Of a DNA stretch of 7,853 bases, positions 1-7,103 are shown one piece after another (position 1 is the stretch's first letter; every line of letters starts with the position of its first letter). The notes beneath the pieces are model-generated. The model was not told the origin of the DNA. It worked only from the letters and a program-made list of their open reading frames with translations, and did no database searches. Position numbers and translations under genes: made by a program. The DNA comes from Propionibacteriaceae bacterium (GTDB taxonomy: Bacteria; Actinomycetota; Actinomycetes; Propionibacteriales; Propionibacteriaceae), in NCBI GenBank assembly GCA_030528545.1, contig JAUMYR010000127.1, positions 1 through 7,853 of the forward strand, given 5' to 3'.

Positions 1-80
1 AGGCCTACCGCCTAGCCGACGGCGTCCCGTTCCCGGCAGGGGGTCCCGCGGACGACCTCTTCGCAGGCCTCGGAGTCTGA
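1..80 (+). CDS. C-terminal end of an upstream gene (partial, unknown product)
   Basis: Frame 3 is open from the window edge to TGA at 78-80 and gives 25 residues ending FAGLGV. Its Asp, Ala, Pro and Gly content and codon choice look like a normal actinobacterial C-terminus, while frame 1 stops after four codons. The stop lies 30 bp before the next start on the same strand, so the two genes are probably co-transcribed. Nothing in the fragment identifies the product. This gene is the best place to look for a further component of the system. Confidence 0.6.
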   Translation, partial: AYRLADGVPFPAGGPADDLFAGLGV

Positions 81-95
81 GCGGAGGGTAACTAC

Positions 96-103
96 GAGAG
101 GGG
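96..103 (+). promoter_or_regulatory. Ribosome binding site for the TPR-like gene
   Basis: GAGAGGGG ends 7 nt before the ATG at 111. There is no start codon in this frame between the upstream stop and 111, so this purine-rich stretch supports ATG 111. A stronger-looking GGAGGG at 83-88 is 22 nt away, too far to serve this start. Confidence 0.5.
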
Positions 104-110
104 CAGGGGC

Positions 111-1673
111 ATGTCTGGGCACGATGAGCAGATCATGGCGGCGGACCGCCAAGGCAACCTCAACCGGGCGGTCGCGCTGGCCTCACAGCAGATCGTCCAG
201 ATCTCCATGGAGGTTGACCTGGAGCAGCGGGCGCGCCGTTATATCCGGTTCTCCTGGATGCTGCGTCACCGCGGCCTCGGCGATGACCTCAGCCGCTCTC
301 GGGACGCCGCAGCCCAGGCGGTCCGGCTGGCCTCGCTGCCCACCGCTGATCCTGCCTTGCTGCCGCTGGCCAAGCTCGCCCTGGCCAGTTCCCGTCTGGC
401 TCTGGGCGACGAAGCCGGGTGCCGAGACATCGCGGAGGCCTATGTCCGCCCGGGGGATCACGCCATGCCCGAGGTCGCGTCGTGGGCATGGCGGCTGCTG
501 GGACAGGCGGCGCTGACCCAGAACTCGGTCTTCGATGCGGTGGCGGCCCTGCTGAACGCGGTCGCCGAGGAACAGCGGCTCGCCCAACCGACCTGCGCCG
601 ATGCCACCCGCGTCCTGCTGCTTCAGGCCTTCAGCCGCGCCGGTCACGTGCTCGATGCCGAGAAGGTCATCAGGAACACCGTCCCGGGTCAGATGCCGAC
701 CCGACGCTGGGCGGCGTTTCTCCTGGCCCGCGCCGAACATGAGCGCCGGTTCGGAGACATCAAGGGGGCCTTGGAAACCCTCGGCGACGCGGAGACGCTC
801 CTCCTCCAAGGGTCGGGGCTGAACCGTCTGAGGGCGAGGCTGCACCGGTTGCGGGCGTCCTGCCTGGACGACTGGCGCCTGGTCGAGGAGGCCCATGGCC
901 AGCGGCAGCTGGCGAAGAAACTGGAAACCTGGGATCTGCCAACGGCCCTCCCAAAGCAGCTCGTCAGCACCCTGCCGCGGCAGCAGTCGCGGTATTCGCC
1001 CGTCTCGCTGAGTGGCGGTCGCTGCCCCGAGCGTCCCATCTTCGAGCTGGTGAAAGAGTTCAGCAGCCTCCAGCCGCTAGAGACCAGGCACGCCCGAAGC
1101 CTTGAGTGCGCTCTGGCACGTCTTCACGGCGTCCCCGGCGAGGACCGCACCGAAGCGCTCGCGCTCGTTGAGGCCGGGTCTCTGCTTGCCACCGGGAACC
1201 CCGAGGTCCACCGGACGGCAGAGCGGCTGCTGCGCCGGGCCCTGGCGCGCCTGGAATATCTGGAGGGGTCCGAGCTATGGCAGGCCCGCTGCCGCAGCGC
1301 CCTGGGACGCCTACTGGCCCCGGAACGGCCCGAAGAGGCGCTGAACCTGCTGGTCGAGGCGGTCAAGGGTTTCTCCGGCCAGCGGCACCAGATGAAGAAG
1401 CGCTCCCACCGCTCAACCTGGCGAAAGGCCGTGGAGCACCCGCCGTTTGGGGCCGCGATCGAGCTGGCCCACTCCTTGAAACGAGACGACCTGGCCGCCG
1501 ACCTCATCATCCACTCCCGGCTGTCCGGGATCATTTCCCCAGCGGAGCAGCACGGCGGCCCGACCGACACGGATCGGGTCGAGGAGGTGCCGCTGGCGCA
1601 AGTGCCCACGCTGACCTACATCAACGGCGCCACCTCAGCGCTGGGCGGCGCGGAGCGGTGCCGCCTGCTGTGA
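111..1673 (+). CDS. TPR-like alpha-solenoid protein, probable partner of the CHAT protease
   Basis: This 520-residue protein is almost entirely predicted helix, with repeated Ala/Leu/Arg-rich helix pairs. Typical segments are residues 84-110 (Leu/Ala-rich, ending in an AEAY-type turn), 124-155, 163-190, 198-232 and 355-420; the pattern of small residues at helix crossings is TPR-like. A basic, less helical stretch lies near 421-440 (KK, RSHR, WRK). There is no signal peptide or membrane segment, so it should be cytoplasmic. The C-terminal part (about 447-511) has a helix-rich segment followed by a Pro-containing strand-like tail. TPR regions commonly accompany CHAT proteases, either fused or as a neighbour, and regulate or recruit substrate. 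Here the CHAT gene is separate, on the other strand, and the two 3' ends overlap by 39 bp. The gene probably follows the upstream gene in an operon. The role is inferred; confident TPR assignment needs a profile search. Start is ATG 111; ATG 135 is an in-frame alternative. Confidence 0.8.
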   Translation: MSGHDEQIMAADRQGNLNRAVALASQQIVQISMEVDLEQRARRYIRFSWMLRHRGLGDDLSRSRDAAAQAVRLASLPTADPALLPLAKLALASSRLALGDEAGCRDIAEAYVRPGDHAMPEVASWAWRLLGQAALTQNSVFDAVAALLNAVAEEQRLAQPTCADATRVLLLQAFSRAGHVLDAEKVIRNTVPGQMPTRRWAAFLLARAEHERRFGDIKGALETLGDAETLLLQGSGLNRLRARLHRLRASCLDDWRLVEEAHGQRQLAKKLETWDLPTALPKQLVSTLPRQQSRYSPVSLSGGRCPERPIFELVKEFSSLQPLETRHARSLECALARLHGVPGEDRTEALALVEAGSLLATGNPEVHRTAERLLRRALARLEYLEGSELWQARCRSALGRLLAPERPEEALNLLVEAVKGFSGQRHQMKKRSHRSTWRKAVEHPPFGAAIELAHSLKRDDLAADLIIHSRLSGIISPAEQHGGPTDTDRVEEVPLAQVPTLTYINGATSALGGAERCRLL

Positions 1674-2801
1674 ACCGTCGGTGGCAAGGTTCCGCCGCCT
1701 GGGAGCGGTGATGGTCATGGCCGCGGCCCACAGGATCGGCGAGTTTCGCAGCACCGGCTCTTCCTGCCAGGCCTTGAGCCGCTTCCGCTGATAGTCGCAC
1801 AGCGCGTGGACGGGGTCGGCGTCCCGCTGGGCGCGGTCGAAGGCCTTGGCCAGTTCGAGGAAGGCCCCCGTTGCGTTCCTGTCTTCCGCGGCCAAAGCCG
1901 CCTCGGTGGGAATCGGCCACAGCGTCGCCTGCACGGTGTCGGCGCCGTACAGCAGGAAGGCCGTCGCCAGGCCGAGCGGCTCCGGGCCCTCAAAATCCGT
2001 GCCAGACGCGCACGCGACGATGGCCACCCTCGGCGGTGCGCACACGTCGCTGGACAGCAGATCTGCGGGGCTCAGCCTGCCCTCACCGATCAGGAAGGCT
2101 GTCTCTCCCGGCTGCCCAGGCACCTGGACATGCCCCAGAAGGAATAGCCGCGACAGGCCTTCCCGTAGCTGGTTGAGCACCCGCGCCTCGTCCCTGCTGT
2201 CCTCATCGTCGCTGTATCTCTTCAGGATCACGGTCCTGGCGCCCCCGGCGTTCCAGGCTTCGAGGATCACGGATCTAGGTATGACTGCCCCGCAACCGTA
2301 GACGAAGGGGTCTAGGAGATAGACACCCAAGCGATCGTCGCGATCTGGCTCGGGGACGGGCTCGGAGGCGATGTCGCGGGGCAGCAGCGGCCCGATCCAG
2401 GATACGTCCGCCACCTCGACGAGGCGATGGCCGCGCTCACCGACGGATAGCAACCCCCAAGGGACCCGGGCCAGTGGCGGGCTGGGCATCACCCGGACCT
2501 CGATCTGGCCAGACGCGGACAAGATTTCGTCGCGCAGCCGCTCCGGGACCAGCGTTCCCGCGAGCGTGGTCATCAGCCGGAGCTCGGCTTCGGGGTCGCT
2601 GAAGGGGCCTTTCAGGCGCTGGTCGCTGAGATCTGTGGTGCTGCCTCCAGGCAGGGCAGCGTGGAAATCGGAGAGGACCTCAGCGAGGCCATCGATCCGA
2701 TGCACACCGACGGGGATCTGGGGGTCGTTCCAGCGCCAGGTCAGCCAAGTGCCGTCCATGCCATCCCCGATGATCTGGACGACCCGCCGTTCGCCCTCCA
2801 T
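1635..2801 (-). CDS. CHAT-domain (caspase-like) protease
   Basis: This 388-residue protein has the signature features of the CHAT family of clan CD cysteine proteases. The catalytic His lies in LFLLGHV (His224) after a hydrophobic strand, and the catalytic Cys in VAIVACASG (Cys264). Then come GLATAFLLYGAD and TLWPIP (Trp295-Pro296), and near the end SPILWAAAMTI, the usual closing strand/helix. An upstream RVPWGLL (Pro114-Trp115) matches the Pro-Trp-x-x-Leu element of these domains. The first 100 residues are a small N-terminal region with no recognised domain. No TPRs, signal peptide or membrane helix are fused to it, so it should be soluble and rely on a partner for control; the convergent TPR-like gene is the natural candidate. 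The substrate is unknown. I chose ATG 2801 because a Shine-Dalgarno sequence precedes it; a GTG at 2831 would add ten residues but has none. The gene diverges from the RyR gene with 39 bp between starts. Confidence 0.9.
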   Translation of the reverse strand: MEGERRVVQIIGDGMDGTWLTWRWNDPQIPVGVHRIDGLAEVLSDFHAALPGGSTTDLSDQRLKGPFSDPEAELRLMTTLAGTLVPERLRDEILSASGQIEVRVMPSPPLARVPWGLLSVGERGHRLVEVADVSWIGPLLPRDIASEPVPEPDRDDRLGVYLLDPFVYGCGAVIPRSVILEAWNAGGARTVILKRYSDDEDSRDEARVLNQLREGLSRLFLLGHVQVPGQPGETAFLIGEGRLSPADLLSSDVCAPPRVAIVACASGTDFEGPEPLGLATAFLLYGADTVQATLWPIPTEAALAAEDRNATGAFLELAKAFDRAQRDADPVHALCDYQRKRLKAWQEEPVLRNSPILWAAAMTITAPRRRNLATDGSQQAAPLRAAQR

Positions 2802-2807
2802 GCTCCG

Positions 2808-2816
2808 CCCTCTTCC
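2808..2816 (-). promoter_or_regulatory. Ribosome binding site deciding the CHAT start
   Basis: On the minus strand the sequence before ATG 2801 is GGAAGAGGGCGGAGC. GAGGG sits 6 nt from the ATG, an ideal spacing. The GTG at 2831 has no comparable purine stretch. This decides for the shorter 388-residue protein. Confidence 0.65.
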
Positions 2817-2840
2817 TGGATTGGGTGCCACACTGGATGC

Positions 2841-4409
2841 ATGTCACAGCATGCCACTAACGCCGAGGTCCTGTGGGCCAGCGAGGACGATCGCACAGCG
2901 TCCCTGCTCACCGAGCATCTTGCGAACCGTCCGGGGGTGCCCGTCACCGCCTTGTTCCGGGAGGAGGCGGTGGCAGGGCTATGGCAGGACCAGCCCGGTG
3001 TTAGTGCCCGCTCCTGGGAACCGACGCTAGTCAGAGACGTGCTCACCGCTTTCCCACCGCAGCCCGTGGAGCGCCTCGCCCCACCGCCGGTCGTAATCGG
3101 AGATTCGGCGATCGCCCGCTCTCTCGTCCAGGAGATCCTGACGGGCTGGGAGAGCCTGACTCATACCCTCACCATCCACTGCCTGGGTTCGGACGATACG
3201 TGGGCCCGCGATGCGTGGCTGACGAACCAGCGCGCCGAGGTGACCTGGCTGACGGTCCCGCTCCAGGCCAGTTCCGTGATTCGGGCACTCTCTGACTTGG
3301 TGGAGCAGTGGCCGCGTCCGAAGCCGAATCGCGGCACCCAAACCGGCCCGACGATCTACGTGGCTGCCACCCCGGAGGGCCGGGCGCTGGCGGTCTCCGG
3401 GGCGGTCGCCGAGGCTCTGCCCGACGCCCGGGTGGTGGCGGTGGTGTCGGGTGACATCGCGTGGCCCGCACCCGAGAAGGTGGCGGTGTTCACCGCCGCG
3501 GAGGCCCGGACGCGCGTCGCTGCCCAGGCCGAAGACCCGACAGCACGCCTGGCGCGGTTGCTGTTCGACGATGCGGCCTGGCTCGGGGCCCCCGGCGCCG
3601 AGGCAACGGCCCCGCCGGCTCCGCTTTTTCCGGGGCTCAGCTACGGCCCGGATGGGCGAGCCGTGTGGCAGGATCAGGACGCGTTGGTTCGGTCCCGGTT
3701 CGCCGCGCTCGCCGAGGCTTGCCCTCACGTCCTTGCCGCCGGTGGTGTGGAGGCTTGCTCGCGCGGCCCCCGGCGCTCGGAGCCCCTGGTGTGCAGCCCG
3801 ACGGAACTGGCCGCGATGGCCGAGAAGGTGCTGGCCGTCCTCAAGACCCCACGCAACGCGGGCACCTGGCTGACCGCGGTGGAGTGTGCCGCGCACCTTC
3901 CGGCCCTGGCGACCCGCGCCGGTTTCGCCCTGCGCCGGGTTTCGGGAGATCCACTACTGACCCCCGAACTGGTAAACCTTTTAGCGCCGCAGGTGCATCT
4001 GACCTATCAGGACGCCAGCGCCGCGACGAGCAATGCGTCCGGTTCTCCGCTGGCCGCGCAGCTATGGGACGGCCTCACGGAGTTCGAGAAGGCCAGCAAC
4101 CGGGAGGTCGTGGCCGGGTGCGCCATCGCGCACGCCGCCGAGGGACTGGCCTGGCGCGAGGCGACGGCGGCAGGCGGGACTGACATCACCGGCCGGCTGG
4201 ACCGGCTAGCCGAGCTGGAGCATCGCCGCTGGGCTATCAACGAGCGGCGCCACGGACGCGGCGACCACCAATGGGCGATCCCGTGGGACCAGCTCAAGCC
4301 GGAGATGAAGAGCTATGACGTGCTCATCATGCGGGCGATGCCGCTGATCCTGGCCGACGCGGGGCTGGAGGTCTACGAGGCTGACCCGACCGGCCCCTCG
4401 ACGACGTAG
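2841..4409 (+). CDS. Soluble TrkA-N-like Rossmann and RyR-domain protein
   Basis: A 522-residue protein without membrane helices. Residues 83-100 (PVVIGDSAIAR, then a helix) form a beta-alpha unit with a GxSxxA loop, a variant of the dinucleotide-binding GxGxxG of TrkA-N/RCK domains. Further strands are near 109-114, 170-175 and 197-203. The C-terminus carries a RyR-type region in two parts: residues 403-440 with Trp409, Ser419-Asn420 and Trp438, and residues 455-510 with LAELEHRRW (Glu460, His461, Trp464), then AIPWDQL and a helix ending ADAGLEVY. RyR domains in prokaryotes are thought to sense small, possibly nucleotide-derived ligands; that is a family-level prediction. The membrane protein encoded next door repeats this layout, so this looks like a soluble relative of its cytoplasmic part. 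ATG 2841 is chosen because the frame upstream runs antisense through the CHAT gene. The Shine-Dalgarno sequence is weak (GGA only), so translation may be leaderless. A rare TTA codon lies at 3981-3983. Confidence 0.82.
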   Translation: MSQHATNAEVLWASEDDRTASLLTEHLANRPGVPVTALFREEAVAGLWQDQPGVSARSWEPTLVRDVLTAFPPQPVERLAPPPVVIGDSAIARSLVQEILTGWESLTHTLTIHCLGSDDTWARDAWLTNQRAEVTWLTVPLQASSVIRALSDLVEQWPRPKPNRGTQTGPTIYVAATPEGRALAVSGAVAEALPDARVVAVVSGDIAWPAPEKVAVFTAAEARTRVAAQAEDPTARLARLLFDDAAWLGAPGAEATAPPAPLFPGLSYGPDGRAVWQDQDALVRSRFAALAEACPHVLAAGGVEACSRGPRRSEPLVCSPTELAAMAEKVLAVLKTPRNAGTWLTAVECAAHLPALATRAGFALRRVSGDPLLTPELVNLLAPQVHLTYQDASAATSNASGSPLAAQLWDGLTEFEKASNREVVAGCAIAHAAEGLAWREATAAGGTDITGRLDRLAELEHRRWAINERRHGRGDHQWAIPWDQLKPEMKSYDVLIMRAMPLILADAGLEVYEADPTGPSTT

Positions 4410-6958
4410 CCCTCCCGCAGGGCTTGAGAGGTGACGATCCAGGACGCACCAGTATCGTCCTGCACCACCCAGGAGTCTTCCCCGGCGGTCTGTGTGCCCT
4501 CCAGGGAATCGACCTTCTCCCCTGCGACGGCGATCCTGGCGCGCACCGACCCGACGCGCTCGTACAGGTCGCCGGATTCGTGCCGGTAGCTGCTTTCGAA
4601 CCGGTCCGCTTTGATCGTGCGGATTCCGGTGGCTGGCTTCGTCCCTTCGATGAGCAGGTCGCCGGGTTGGCCCGTCAGCCGGTTGCCGTTGCCGTCGGTC
4701 CATTCCTCGGGGGCTTCCAGCGTGCGTAGCAGCTTCACCGTGCCGACGCGCCGGAACCGCCACCAGCGGTCGTGCGGCTGTTTCGGGGCAACGGGGTAGA
4801 AATCCAGGACCTCAAGGGTGTGCAGCAGTCCACGCAGGGAGCCAAGGGTGTTGCGGATGGCCTTGTCCCGCAGCTCTGGGGTGAGCTCCTCAAGCCGGTG
4901 AAGCTGCTCGTTGAGCAGAAGCCTGCCGTTCCTCTCATCGGCCCCACACCAGCCGGTGTCGTACTTGAAAGTCATCCACGCCCGGTGTTCGAGGGGGACC
5001 AGGACGCCCAACAGGTCATCGCTGGGACGGCGGTAACCGGCAGGACGCGCCGGTGACCAGGTGTAGCCGAGTTCGGATAGCCAGGTGAGCAGGCTCCAGG
5101 TGGCCCGGAAGTTACTGTCCCGGTCGGTGGCGACCATGTTATGCCACATGCTTGAGGCGCTGGCGATGGTGAAGGAGTCACTGGCGAGCTTGGCGGCCCG
5201 GAACCACGAGTCTTGCGGGACCCCTTGGAGTGGGCTACGGCTCTTCGCCGGGGCGGCTTGGTCACGGTCGACGGCTGCACCGCCGAGCGTGGCCCCGAAG
5301 GGGTGGAGGAAACCGAGCATGGGGTAGCGCGCCAGCCCCCGAACCCCCTCCGTGGGGAGGAAAACCCGGACCGGCAGGCCTTCCAGATCGGGGGCCAGGC
5401 CCTCCAGACGGGACCGTTCGGTCTCGCTCAGCTCCTCGGCGACGACGACGCTGACCCGCTCCCCGCTAGCACCGGACTGCTTCAGTTCAGCGGCGTCCGG
5501 GATGGCGTCGCACCGTGTCGGTTCGGGAAGCGTCGCCCGCTTGGACAGGGCGTCCCGCCACGGCGTCTGGGCGTCCCCCAGCTGTGTGAGCAGCAACTTG
5601 GCCGATTCTCGCTGGAAACGCCACTCGTCGAGGAACGCCTCGGCTAGGTCGGTCTCCCCCACGACGAACACGTGCCGCGCCTCACCGCGGACGGCGATCT
5701 GTTCGGCGAGGGTGTGGGCCATGATCTGGGTTTTGCCGAGGGTCGAGATGAACACCCGAGGCCCCGAGCGTAGGTCGGCGGTTGACCTGGTGCTGCCTCC
5801 GGTGTCGTCGGAGAGGGGGTCGGTCACTCTCCAGGACTCGACTTGCTGGGCGGTGTAGTGGCGGGCGGGACGGTAACGGTCGATCCGCACGATGAGCCTG
5901 GTGGGGGCCCGCTGTTCGTCGCGGTATCGCGGCCCGAGGTCTGCGAGGGTGTCGCGGATCACTTCCGCAGCCTCGAGGTTGGCTTGTTCGTCCGCGGCGA
6001 GCAGGTACGCCCGCCGCAACGACACGTGCTTGCCCCACGAGGTGCACATGCCGCGGAGCCACTTCTCGTCCCTGGCTCTGGTGGAGATCTCACCCTTGAT
6101 GACCTGGGCCCCGTAGCGTCTGGCCTGGTGGATGAGGGGATGATCGGGGTTGGGTTCCACGACCACGATGAGGGAATGGTCCGGATCTTCGGCTAGGGAG
6201 CGGATGACCGGCAGGGTCTCGTCGCTGAGCCCCGTGATGAGGATGACCCGCCGTGAGAAGCTGGCTCTCCACCGGGCGATAGGGCCGGAGGTGATTTCGT
6301 TCACCACCGCGTAGACCGTGGCGAACAACACGATGACGCTCCCTAGCTCTGCCACTTGGAGGCCCAGCGGGACGCGCACGCAGGATTCCGGAGCGATTTC
6401 CCCGGCGAACAGCAGCAGGGCCCGGTGGAGTTGGGCGAAGACCGGGACGCGTCCGGCGAAGCAATCCCACATGGAGTAGCTCGCCAGGATCACGACACAG
6501 ATGGCCACCGCGGCGAGCACGTAGAAAGAGCCGTAGCGGTTGTGACGAGAGATGGTGAGCCACAGAGAACGGCTCGCGAGCGCCCCGATGCCCAGCAGAG
6601 CCAGAACGAAGACGAACTGGCCCCAGCCTCCTAAGCCATCGGCCCACCCGAGCAGCAGGCCGCAGAAGAATACGAGGAAAGCTAGGGAGCTCACCAGCAG
6701 TGGTACATGTCGCACTACCCGGGCGAGCTGTGCCCGCTCGCGTTGCGGTTCGAGCAGTTTGTTCCACAAAGCCCGGGTGCGCGCGATGACGCGGCCGCAT
6801 CGGGCGCGTAGCGGCTGGGGCTGACCGTCGGCCCCTAATCCGGGCACCACCAGCATGCGGACGAGGCGGCACAGCTCCCCGATCACAATCCTTCGGCCCG
6901 TTGGCCTGGGCCGGGCCCTGTTCGCGTCCGGCTTCGACGCGCCAGTGTCTATCGCCAC
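4373..6958 (-). CDS. Membrane ion-channel-like protein with RCK/TrkA-N and RyR-like modules
   Basis: An 861-residue protein. A basic cytoplasmic N-terminus (1-85) leads to four hydrophobic helices, about 86-104, 112-132, 143-161 and 202-220. Between the last two, residues 176-190 (ALLLFAGEIAPE) resemble a re-entrant pore loop, giving an S5-P-S6-like order, but there is no potassium-type TVGYG filter. Residues 236-360 form an RCK/TrkA-N-like Rossmann unit (VILITGLSDETLP, then IVVVEPN with acidic Glu268); its glycine loop is degenerate. A second Rossmann-like region spans about 400-560 (VFVVGETDLAEA). A RyR-like pair follows: Trp605, Ser615-Asn616, Trp634, then LEHRAW (Glu657, His658, Trp661). 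The tail (737-856) is two beta-rich repeats opening RVGTV and RVGSV. This architecture fits a ligand-gated channel with cytosolic nucleotide-sensing domains. The GTG start at 6958 is preceded by GGGAGGA at 6-nt spacing. TTA codons occur at residues 41 and 109. The 3' end overlaps the RyR gene by 37 bp. Ion selectivity and ligand are unknown. Confidence 0.82.
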   Translation of the reverse strand: MAIDTGASKPDANRARPRPTGRRIVIGELCRLVRMLVVPGLGADGQPQPLRARCGRVIARTRALWNKLLEPQRERAQLARVVRHVPLLVSSLAFLVFFCGLLLGWADGLGGWGQFVFVLALLGIGALASRSLWLTISRHNRYGSFYVLAAVAICVVILASYSMWDCFAGRVPVFAQLHRALLLFAGEIAPESCVRVPLGLQVAELGSVIVLFATVYAVVNEITSGPIARWRASFSRRVILITGLSDETLPVIRSLAEDPDHSLIVVVEPNPDHPLIHQARRYGAQVIKGEISTRARDEKWLRGMCTSWGKHVSLRRAYLLAADEQANLEAAEVIRDTLADLGPRYRDEQRAPTRLIVRIDRYRPARHYTAQQVESWRVTDPLSDDTGGSTRSTADLRSGPRVFISTLGKTQIMAHTLAEQIAVRGEARHVFVVGETDLAEAFLDEWRFQRESAKLLLTQLGDAQTPWRDALSKRATLPEPTRCDAIPDAAELKQSGASGERVSVVVAEELSETERSRLEGLAPDLEGLPVRVFLPTEGVRGLARYPMLGFLHPFGATLGGAAVDRDQAAPAKSRSPLQGVPQDSWFRAAKLASDSFTIASASSMWHNMVATDRDSNFRATWSLLTWLSELGYTWSPARPAGYRRPSDDLLGVLVPLEHRAWMTFKYDTGWCGADERNGRLLLNEQLHRLEELTPELRDKAIRNTLGSLRGLLHTLEVLDFYPVAPKQPHDRWWRFRRVGTVKLLRTLEAPEEWTDGNGNRLTGQPGDLLIEGTKPATGIRTIKADRFESSYRHESGDLYERVGSVRARIAVAGEKVDSLEGTQTAGEDSWVVQDDTGASWIVTSQALREGYVVEGPVGSAS

Positions 6959-6964
6959 GCCTCA

Positions 6965-6971
6965 TCCTCCC
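6965..6971 (-). promoter_or_regulatory. Ribosome binding site of the channel gene, supporting a GTG start
   Basis: The minus strand reads TGGGAGGATGAGGC just before GTG 6958; GGGAGGA is 6 nt from the start codon. The ATG inside this stretch is in another frame, so it does not start the channel gene. Confidence 0.7.
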
Positions 6972-7103
6972 AGTTTCGCCACGCCGAGCGCGCATCCCCG
7001 TCACCCGTACTGTTCAGGTCACCTGGCTGCGAGCCGTGTCCTATTCTGCGGCTTGCGCCTCCATCACCTGGGCCGCTATCACGCCGGCGTCCGGAGGGGC
7101 CTC

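Noticed and set aside
183..896. Long minus-strand open frame opposite the TPR-like gene
   Set aside because: It is rich in Arg, Gly and Gln with no domain pattern; a typical shadow frame of a GC-rich gene.
2802..2831. GTG 2831 as start of the CHAT gene
   Set aside because: There is no Shine-Dalgarno sequence before it, while ATG 2801 has GAGGG at 6-nt spacing.
2661..2840. N-terminal extension of the RyR protein starting at 2661
   Set aside because: These 60 codons run antisense through the start of the CHAT gene, have poor domain character, and the RyR protein has a natural ATG at 2841.
111..6958. Gasdermin, nuclease or TIR effector in the locus
   Set aside because: I looked for such motifs in all real genes and found none; the only effector candidates are the protease and the membrane protein.
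6090..7004. 304-codon minus-strand frame over the channel N-terminus
   Set aside because: Arg/Pro-rich shadow of the channel frame, which has clear membrane helices and a better ribosome binding site.
7043..7066. Possible seven-residue leader peptide on the minus strand upstream of the channel gene
   Set aside because: The only purine stretch (AGGTG) abuts the ATG directly, too close for ribosome binding, and the peptide has no run of regulatory codons.
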